From positions 1 to 30,300 of the forward strand of contig JAFRBA010000099.1 of the NCBI GenBank assembly GCA_017405115.1: a DNA stretch of 30,300 nt, read 5' to 3'. The position numbers were made by a program, and so were the translations under genes. Each line of letters starts with the position of its first letter. The stretch's first letter is position 1. Below, in pieces: positions 25,973 through 30,300 of this stretch. Origin of the DNA: Kiritimatiellia bacterium (lineage in GTDB: Bacteria > Verrucomicrobiota > Kiritimatiellia > RFP12 > UBA1067). The notes below the pieces were generated by a model that worked only from the letters and a program-made list of their open reading frames with translations, was not told the DNA's origin and made no database searches.

Positions 25973-26776
25973 TCAGTCTAGAAGATCGTCAAGCGTAAGA
26001 GTGTTCTGCGCTACTGCGGAATGCACTCCCGGTTTTATCCCCTCGGTTGCAATTATCGTGATGCGGCAGTTTGCGGAAGTGCCAGTGTCCGCACGAAACG
26101 CCTCTCGCCGATTCAGCAACTTAGCCTCTTCTTCTGCGGTTATCTCGCATGGAGTGCGATAGAACTTCATCTCGCAAAGATTCACGTTGCCGTCCTGGCG
26201 CTCGAGCACAAGGTCGATCTGAGCACCCCTCTCCGACGTCGACTTTGCGCGATTTCGCCACGAATAGACCTCGCACCCGATGCCTGAAATGCCCAATGCC
26301 TTCTTGATCTGGTCGACGTGAAGAAGGCAAAGCCGCTCAAAGGACTGCCCTTCCCAATTCGCGAGCCGAGCCCCGCCGACGGCGTTCATCCAGAAGTTGT
26401 TGTCGCGCACCGTCCCGTTCATGAAGGAAAAGTGGAACAGCGTGAAGTTGTCCGTCAGCTGGAAGAACGCATCGCGGTTCTTCTTGTGCCATGCGTTGAA
26501 CTGCCTTACGAAATCACAGCGGACAAGTTCCTCAAGGGTCTTTTTCAATGTCCCGCCATTGGTTATGCCGGTCTTTGCAACAAGCTCTTCGCGGGTAACG
26601 CCCGCCTTGCAGGATGCCAACGCCGTGACAATCTTAAGGTGTGCGGTGGCGTCATGGAAAAGCGACGAGTAAAGGTAGTCGAATTCGTCTCGCAACTTTC
26701 CATGGTCGGAAAAGCACAATGCGTCCACATTCTGCGCAAAGCTCCTGTCTCCTCGAAGGAGGCTCCAGTATCGCTT
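25973..26776 (-). pseudogene. C-terminal remnant of an AAA-type ATPase (DUF234-like)
   Basis: About 265 residues remain of a protein that is normally ~460-490 long. YWSLLRGDRSFAQNVDALCF is the conserved stretch directly after the ATPase core of this family. A winged helix follows (TREELVAKTGITNGGTLKK), then a DUF234-like, nuclease-fold C-terminal domain with GAQIDLVLERQDGNVNLCEMKFY, an E-x-K-type motif. The Walker A and B half is absent. The homologous sequence stops precisely at a GGGGACAGTCCCC palindrome (26779), and the open frame beyond reads only repeat sequence. It is therefore a 5'-truncated, probably dead gene, although the nuclease-like part is intact. Confidence 0.75.
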
Positions 26777-26778
26777 TT

Positions 26779-26843
26779 GGGGACAGTCCCCACGTGAACG
26801 CCTGGAACACCCACGAGAGCGGGCTTCGATTGGGGACAGTCCC
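26779..26843. repeat. Pair of REP-like GGGGACAGTCCC palindromes
   Basis: GGGGACAGTCCCC at 26779-26791 and GGGGACAGTCCC at 26832-26843 are separated by 40 nt; a third copy is at 5545-5557. Each has 6-bp arms around a central A. The pair sits exactly at the break of the ATPase remnant, and the arrangement resembles a REP doublet. Confidence 0.65.
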
Positions 26844-26852
26844 TCGGAGAAG

Positions 26853-27023
26853 GTGAAAGGTGCCAAGTCGGCACAAGAAAGCCCAGACAAGCCATTGACA
26901 AAGAAAGAATTTGACGAAGCGTTGTTGAACGCGACTTACGACATATTTTACAGCAGCGATACCAACATAGACAAAAAGACGGCCATTGAACTAATGCGAA
27001 AAGGTATTTTGCCGTCATACTAG
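26853..27023 (+). pseudogene. Orphan C-terminal coding fragment or small ORF (56 codons from a GTG)
   Basis: The plus strand has a frame ending in TAG whose last ~45 codons look like real protein: KKEFDEALLNATYDIFY, then DTNIDKKTAIELMRKG. The frame is open further upstream but runs through the palindromic repeats. The only nearby start candidate is a GTG at 26853 with a poorly spaced ribosome site. The most likely reading is the tail of a gene whose front was lost at the repeat, mirroring the truncated ATPase on the other strand. Family not recognised. Confidence 0.4.
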
Positions 27024-27098
27024 ATTTTTTGAATCATAGACTTACGTCGAGGGTGACTTCGCATGGAGAAGACGGTTTCAGCGCAGATCGCGGCAATA

Positions 27099-27107
27099 TG
27101 CTATAAT
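27099..27107 (+). promoter_or_regulatory. Extended -10 promoter (TGCTATAAT) of the DUF3990 operon
   Basis: TGCTATAAT lies ~50 nt before the DUF3990 ATG; no good -35 hexamer is seen, as allowed for extended -10 promoters. The leader carries AGGAA at 27146-27150 as ribosome site. The 27024-27098 stretch shows no gene. Confidence 0.6.
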
Positions 27108-27158
27108 ACTCATGTTTTGCATGGTCGATGAGAGCGACGCAAGACAGGAAATGTTGAC

Positions 27159-27647
27159 ATGACGCTATATCACGGAAGCAACGTCGAGGTGAAAGAGCCA
27201 AAGATACTGAAGCCCAGTCGTGGACTGGACTTTGGTGCTGGATTCTATACGACCACAAATCGTGATCAGGCGATTGCATTTGCCCTACGTGTGACACGCA
27301 ATCGCGGCAACGGAGTTGCAACTGTAACCGAATACGAAATTGACACAAGCTTGGCTTTTGGATTTTGCGATGTCGTGAAATTTGACGGGGTGTGCGACGA
27401 ATGGCTAGACTTCGTGTGCGACAATCGCGACAATTCGTATGAAGGGCCGAGGTATGATTTTGCGTTTGGCCCTGTTGCAAACGATGATGTGTATCGAACG
27501 CTTTACCTTTATCGGGCAGGGGAAATTGACAGGAGCGAGACATTTGCCCGTCTGAAGGTAAAGACGCTTTACAACCAGCTCGTGTTTGCTTCTTCAAAAG
27601 CGCTGTCGTTTTTGAGATATAGGAAGGCGGAGGTGTTCTATGGGTGA
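27159..27647 (+). CDS. DUF3990 protein, putative ADP-ribosyltransferase-fold toxin
   Basis: 162 residues. TLYHGSN at 2-8, FGAGFYTTTNRDQAIAFA at 25-42 and the very characteristic YDFAFGPVANDDVY at 99-112 mark DUF3990. The later NQLVFASSKAL (139-149) is the conserved tail. The H5 and Y30 motifs resemble the first two motifs of H-Y-type ADP-ribosyltransferases, so NAD-dependent modification of a target is plausible; this is inference, not shown here. It overlaps the next gene by 8 nt and the third gene follows with a 1-nt overlap, so the three are one operon. Base composition is visibly more AT-rich than the glycan operon, suggesting acquisition. Confidence 0.82.
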   Translation: MTLYHGSNVEVKEPKILKPSRGLDFGAGFYTTTNRDQAIAFALRVTRNRGNGVATVTEYEIDTSLAFGFCDVVKFDGVCDEWLDFVCDNRDNSYEGPRYDFAFGPVANDDVYRTLYLYRAGEIDRSETFARLKVKTLYNQLVFASSKALSFLRYRKAEVFYG

Positions 27648-27882
27648 TTCACGTCACAGCGCATTGCTGACTGTTATTGTTCCAATGGTTATAGGTGAGA
27701 TAGTCAAGGCCACGGGGCTTGATGAAAAGACTGTCGCTGAGAGGTTCTACGCCTCGCGTGTCTATGAAGAACTATCTGATGAATCGCGCAAATTGTGGCA
27801 TTATTCGCCGATGGTTATCGCCACGATGTACGACGAAGAGGTGAAGACAGGTTCTATCACTTATCCAGAGGAGGCGTTTTGA
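27640..27882 (+). CDS. Small partner protein of the DUF3990 operon
   Basis: 80 residues with no signal peptide or membrane span. The first half is helical (IVPMVIGEIVKATGLDEKTVAERFYASRVY). The second half has KLWHYSPMVIATMYDEE and ends TGSITYPEEAF. I recall similar small proteins beside DUF3990/DUF3791 genes but cannot name a family. ATG follows GGAGG (27629-27633) and overlaps the DUF3990 stop by 8 nt; its own stop overlaps the next start (TGATG). An antitoxin or adaptor role is inferred from position only. Confidence 0.7.
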   Translation: MGDSRHSALLTVIVPMVIGEIVKATGLDEKTVAERFYASRVYEELSDESRKLWHYSPMVIATMYDEEVKTGSITYPEEAF

Positions 27883-28085
27883 TGAGCAAGGAGGGAAAGT
27901 TTCTGGTCTTCTGCATGGAGTGCTACCGGACGGAAAAAGGACTGTCAGGACGTGAGGTTTCTCAACTTTTTGCAAAACATGGTATTTACGACTATGTAAT
28001 GCGCTATTTCGAGTCGTTGCACACAACCGGCGTGAAATACATAGTTGAGGATATTGATGCCTATATCAGCAACCATGCTGCATAG
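27882..28085 (+). CDS. DUF3791 protein, putative antitoxin/partner
   Basis: 67 residues matching DUF3791: FLVFCMECYRTEKGLSGREVSQLFAKHG, then YDYVMRYFESLHTTGVKYIVEDIDAYI. It looks like a small all-helical domain. DUF3791 genes are commonly found next to DUF3990 genes. The ATG lies 7 nt after AGAGGAGG and overlaps the previous stop; a longer in-frame extension reads through the previous gene and was discarded. As last gene of the triplet it may neutralise or guide the DUF3990 enzyme; no DNA-binding motif is evident. Confidence 0.82.
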   Translation: MSKEGKFLVFCMECYRTEKGLSGREVSQLFAKHGIYDYVMRYFESLHTTGVKYIVEDIDAYISNHAA

Positions 28086-28164
28086 TGCGTCATCCATGTC
28101 GATTGTGACCGCCATTCAAAAGCGCGGAAAATATTTATGCACCCCTGTCAGATTTTCGCACTGA

Positions 28165-28199
28165 ATGGAAATATCCATGTAGGGGGAACTCTACATGGA
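28165..28199. repeat. Overlapping alternative hairpins downstream of the DUF3791 gene
   Basis: TCCATGTAG (28174-28182) pairs perfectly with CTACATGGA (28191-28199) over an 8-nt loop. The preceding ATGGA (28165-28169) can instead pair with TCCAT (28174-28178), so two hairpins compete. There is no T-tail. It lies just outside the left end of the insertion element. Confidence 0.45.
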
Positions 28200-28228
28200 A
28201 CATTTCATAGAACGCTTTCAGCGTACGG

Positions 28229-28291
28229 CCAACGCATCAAAAATTCCTTCTCCCCGCTGACGCGAGGTAGAACGAATTTTTGATGCGTTGG
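28229..28291. repeat. Left terminal palindrome of the insertion element
   Basis: Perfect 18-bp arms: CCAACGCATCAAAAATTC (28229-28246) and its complement (28274-28291), with a 27-nt loop that can itself pair partly (TTCT...AGAA, CC...GG). Its outer arms are shared with the right end while the core differs. Confidence 0.8.
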
Positions 28292-28332
28292 AAGTGTTTC
28301 AGCAGCCAGCAGCCAGCGTTCAGCGTCCAGTA

Positions 28333-28351
28333 CGGGTGGTCGTGGCGCGTC
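28333..28351. repeat. Inner inverted repeat, left copy
   Basis: CGGGTGGTCGTGGCGCGTC here matches the reverse complement of 30127-30145 at 18 of 19 positions. The pair may be subterminal transposase-binding sites. Confidence 0.65.
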
Positions 28352-28411
28352 TTCTGGCTTTCAGGAGGTGTTCCAGGCGCTATTTTCGAGCGCGCCCGCC
28401 TCTTTTGTAAG

Positions 28412-28434
28412 CGCGCGGGCGTCGAGCCCGCGCG
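28412..28434. terminator. Strong GC hairpin downstream of the transposase gene
   Basis: A 9-bp stem CGCGCGGGC/GCCCGCGCG with a 5-nt loop lies ~40 nt after the transposase stop on the minus strand. The flanking CCCGCGCGGG can form a competing palindrome. There is no proper T-run, so it may shield the end or terminate inefficiently. Confidence 0.4.
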
Positions 28435-28470
28435 GGTTCGAGTCTGTCGCCTGTCTGCCTTGCCGTCCCT

Positions 28471-29616
28471 CTACGCCGCGAGCATGAGCTTCAGCAGCTT
28501 GTCGTCGTCCCATGCGAGTTCCTTCCGCTTCACGCTGATCCCGCCGAAGACCGACTTGTCGAGCCTCAGCACGTTTATGACGACGTGCCGCAGCATCGCG
28601 AGATTCTCCGCGAGGTCTTCCCGCCTCGCCCGGGACCTGTCCTCGTCGAAGTCCATGTCGAGTATCCAGTGCATCGCCTCGACACCCCAGTGCGCGCGTA
28701 TCGCCTCGAGCGCGCGTTTCGGGTCGACCGGCAGCGACGAGATGAAGAACCGCGTCTCGCTTGTCGTCTTCCTCGTGCTCTTGTCGTACACGACGGACTC
28801 GACCATGCAGACGCTCCTCAGCCCCGCCCATTTGTCCCTGTCCTCGAACCAGTCGATGTCGTCCGTCTGCCAGCACGTGCGCGTCTCCACGCGGCCGTGG
28901 CCATTGTCCACTGTCTTCGCCTTTCTGAACTTCTTCCTGAACGCCGGATCCTGCATGAACGCGCGTATCTCGTCATGCATCGTCGACTGGTTGCCCTTGA
29001 GCGATATGACGTAGCCCGCGCCGCGCTTCAGTATCTTCCTGACGATCTTCTTCTGGCATCCGGCTGCGTCTATCGTGACGATTGCGCCCTTGACGTACAG
29101 AACGTCGAGAAGGCATGGTATCGCCGTGATCTCGTTGGACTTCTCGTCGGCCTTGACCTGCCCGATGACGAGCTTCGTCCGGCTCGAGTAGGCGCTGACG
29201 ATGCAGGGCATCTTCCCGTCCTTCGTGAGCGCGCGCCTGAGGAGCTTGCCGTCTATCGATATGACGTCGCCGTCGACGTCGGCGACGGACTCCAGCCACT
29301 TCACTGTCGCGGCGTTGAAGCGCTTCGGGTCGATCTTCCCGAGGACGCGGCGGAACGTGTCGTGGCTCGGGATGCCGTTCCGGAGGGGCAGGAACTTCTT
29401 GAGGAACCTGAGCTTGGCCCTGCCGAAGCGCTCGAAGTCCGTCGGACCCTTCGCCCCGTCGATCATCGCGCACACCGCAATCATCAAGATCTCGCAGAGG
29501 GGGAACTTCTTCCTCCTGTCGATCCTGAAGTCCACGACGGAGGACAGCGCCTCCTTCAGCGTGATCGGCCTTTTCAGCGCCTCGAGCGCATGCCTTGCGA
29601 GCGTTGCCGGGTCCAT
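28471..29616 (-). CDS. ISAs1-family DDE transposase
   Basis: 381 residues, full length for ISAs1/H-repeat transposases. The N-terminal domain has DFRIDRRKKFPLCEILMIAV and the DFERFGRAK region. The catalytic core has the first aspartate in VISIDGKLLRR, the second in GAIVTIDAAGCQKK, and ends with HWGVEAMHWILDMDFDEDRSR, which should hold the catalytic glutamate. RNase-H-type transposases of this family cut and join element ends. The ATG at 29616 follows AAAGGAG; the longer frame starts at a TTG inside the leader and was rejected. It is transcribed from a minus promoter (TTGACT-17-TATACT) overlapping the promoter of the divergent small gene. No frameshift is seen, so it may be active. Confidence 0.92.
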   Translation of the reverse strand: MDPATLARHALEALKRPITLKEALSSVVDFRIDRRKKFPLCEILMIAVCAMIDGAKGPTDFERFGRAKLRFLKKFLPLRNGIPSHDTFRRVLGKIDPKRFNAATVKWLESVADVDGDVISIDGKLLRRALTKDGKMPCIVSAYSSRTKLVIGQVKADEKSNEITAIPCLLDVLYVKGAIVTIDAAGCQKKIVRKILKRGAGYVISLKGNQSTMHDEIRAFMQDPAFRKKFRKAKTVDNGHGRVETRTCWQTDDIDWFEDRDKWAGLRSVCMVESVVYDKSTRKTTSETRFFISSLPVDPKRALEAIRAHWGVEAMHWILDMDFDEDRSRARREDLAENLAMLRHVVINVLRLDKSVFGGISVKRKELAWDDDKLLKLMLAA

Positions 29617-29639
29617 GTCGTTTTTTTCTCCTTTCCCAC

Positions 29640-29687
29640 TTGACAAAGCGACTACTATAGTATATAATATCGCGCATGAAAAGTCAA
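29640..29687. promoter_or_regulatory. Overlapping divergent promoters of the insertion element
   Basis: Plus strand: TTGACA (29640-29645), 17-nt spacer, TATAAT (29663-29668), a perfect consensus promoter. Minus strand: TTGACT (29687-29682), 17-nt spacer, TATACT (29664-29659). The two -10 hexamers overlap by 2 bp, so polymerase cannot occupy both at once. The plus start point falls at or next to the ATG at 29676, giving a leaderless message. Confidence 0.75.
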
Positions 29688-29999
29688 GCCAGGCTGTTGA
29701 AGGCCGTCGAGAGGGCGGAGCGCATGGCGCGGGGGCGCCTGTGCGTCCTCTCCCGCGCCAAGGGCGGAGGGGAGTTCTACCACCTCCAGTACAGGAAGGA
29801 CACGAAGCTCCACCAGCGATACGTGTCCCGCGACAAGGCGCCCGCCTACAAGAGGGCGACCGAGGCGTACCGCAGGTTCATGGCGCTCGTCGACGCCTTC
29901 GTGGACGAGATGTCCGCGAAGTGCGCTGCGGAAATAGAAAAGGAAGCGAAGGATGCAAGAGGCAGGGGCAAGGCGGCTGCTCGGCGAGCGGACGGTTGA
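29676..29999 (+). CDS. Small basic DUF6788-like protein carried by the insertion element
   Basis: 107 residues, rich in K and R. The core, LSRAKGGGEFYHLQYRKDTK, then HQRYVSRDKAPAYKRA, resembles DUF6788, a short beta-hairpin plus helix domain often encoded near mobile genes; this is recalled and not checked. The helical C-terminal half (RFMALVDAFVDEMSAK) is followed by a basic tail. ATG lies about 8 nt after TATAAT with no ribosome site, so translation should be leaderless. It sits between the transposase promoter and the right end; an accessory role in DNA binding or regulation of transposition is possible. Confidence 0.65.
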   Translation: MKSQARLLKAVERAERMARGRLCVLSRAKGGGEFYHLQYRKDTKLHQRYVSRDKAPAYKRATEAYRRFMALVDAFVDEMSAKCAAEIEKEAKDARGRGKAAARRADG

Positions 30000-30078
30000 C
30001 TACGGCCTCTCGGCGAACGACTGCGTGAAGGGCAAGGCCTTCGGAGCGTCGGCTCGATGCCTACGCACAGGCAGATGA
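29953..30078 (+). CDS. Possible 41-codon ORF overlapping the DUF6788-like gene
   Basis: ATG at 29953 overlaps the previous gene by 47 nt in another frame. It begins MQEAGARRLLGERTVDYGLS and ends TGA. The ANDCVKGKAFGAS part looks protein-like. It may be a decayed or truncated second accessory gene; the ribosome site is weak. The following 30079-30126 stretch has nothing recognisable. Confidence 0.25.
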   Translation: MQEAGARRLLGERTVDYGLSANDCVKGKAFGASARCLRTGR

Positions 30079-30126
30079 TCGGGCGCGTCCGATGGATATT
30101 CCCCGGGAGGCCTTGGTGATGCGTCC

Positions 30127-30145
30127 GACGCGCCACGACCGCCCG
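30127..30145. repeat. Inner inverted repeat, right copy
   Basis: GACGCGCCACGACCGCCCG is the near-exact complement of 28333-28351. The 80-odd bases between here and the terminal palindrome contain no gene. Confidence 0.65.
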
Positions 30146-30232
30146 GATTGGCTGCTGGACGCACCCCTGTAGCCACCGCTTCGCGGCTCGCCTTCGGCTC
30201 GGGGGATACGGCCGCTGGGCACTAAGACACTT

Positions 30233-30294
30233 CCAACGCATTAAAAAACGATCCAGGGACCCCGAAGGGGAAGGATCGGGTTTTGATGCGTCGG
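30233..30294. repeat. Right terminal palindrome of the insertion element, terminator-like
   Basis: 22-nt arms (30233-30254 and 30273-30294) pair with four mismatches around an inner CCCC-GAA-GGGG stem. On the minus strand the GATCC stem is followed by six T residues, so it can stop transcription entering the element from outside; in the plus direction GGATCGGG is followed by TTTT. Confidence 0.75.
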
Positions 30295-30300
30295 CCGTAG

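Larger units (their letters stand above)
28224..30299. mobile_element. ISAs1-family insertion element with a second gene (about 2.08 kb)
   Basis: The outer ends are inverted repeats: TACGGCCAACGCATCAAAA at 28224-28242 matches the reverse complement of 30281-30299 at 18 of 19 positions. Each end continues into a ~62-nt palindrome and a shared ATGCGTTGGAAGTGT (28283-28297; complement at 30227-30241). Further in, another 19-nt inverted pair occurs (28333-28351 and 30127-30145). The element holds a transposase and a divergent small gene. The right flank is outside the window, so a target duplication cannot be checked and the outer limit could be slightly further out. Confidence 0.75.

Noticed and set aside
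26318..26797. Plus-strand 159-codon frame
   Set aside because: It is the shadow of the ATPase remnant, whose minus-strand reading carries recognisable motifs.
27151..27162. Three-codon leader ORF (ATG TTG ACA TGA) overlapping the DUF3990 start
   Set aside because: It may be chance; there is no repeated codon or attenuator structure to support a leader peptide.
28229..28291. Integron attC site
   Set aside because: The ends do not match the RYYYAAC/GTTRRRY core rules, the arms are a perfect palindrome without bulged bases, and a matching copy lies at the other end of a transposase-bearing element.
28405..28450. tRNA T-arm (GGGTTCGAGTC)
   Set aside because: No acceptor, D or anticodon arms can be built around it; it is part of a GC-rich hairpin.
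1..30300. CRISPR arrays, rRNA, tRNA or phage genes
   Set aside because: No regularly spaced repeats, no rRNA or tRNA cores and no phage structural motifs were found by eye on either strand.

Overview
The window is GC-rich, densely coding bacterial DNA. It most resembles a member of the PVC group, probably class Kiritimatiellae from an animal gut or a similar glycan-rich habitat. This placement is an inference. It rests on very large secreted glycosidase-like proteins, a secreted protein with an autotransporter-type beta-strand repeat, a XylR-like regulator, and short palindromic GGGGACAGTCCC repeats. No rRNA or other marker gene is present to settle it.

Layout. (1) 1-5471, mostly plus strand: the 3' part of a metallo-beta-lactamase-fold protein, a sugar-sensing XylR-like (PBP plus AraC) regulator, a shortened MurC/Mpl-like Mur ligase, a non-coding stretch with two interleaved perfect inverted repeats (3357-3440), a minus-strand Phd/VapC toxin-antitoxin pair with its own promoter and operator, and a WecE-type sugar aminotransferase. 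(2) 5626-25696, minus strand: eight tightly packed genes that look like one ~20 kb glycan-degradation operon. In transcription order they are a GntR/LacI-type regulator, GH29 alpha-L-fucosidase, GH2 beta-galactosidase-like giant, BNR/sialidase-like propeller, beta-helix/PATR surface protein, metallophosphoesterase, barrel+SGNH esterase, and DUF4091 giant. Nearly all carry signal peptides; no transporter is seen. The GH2 and DUF4091 proteins share a ~720-residue C-terminal module that I cannot assign to a named family. (3) 25.8-30.3 kb, accessory region: a 5'-truncated AAA-type ATPase cut at palindromic repeats, an orphan C-terminal coding fragment, a three-gene DUF3990/small protein/DUF3791 operon that looks like a toxin-antitoxin-type system, and a complete-looking ISAs1-family element (28224-30299) with a second gene, overlapping divergent promoters and a ~62-nt palindrome at each end.

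How the parts may work together: the regulator at the head of the big operon should sense a sugar released from a fucose- and galactose-containing (possibly sialylated or acylated) glycan. The operon supplies exo-glycosidases, a deacylase and a phosphoesterase outside the cytoplasm. The two giants may combine two catalytic domains on one chain. A recurrent extended -10 element (TGnTATAAT) precedes four genes, and two start codons lie so close to a promoter that their mRNAs should be leaderless.
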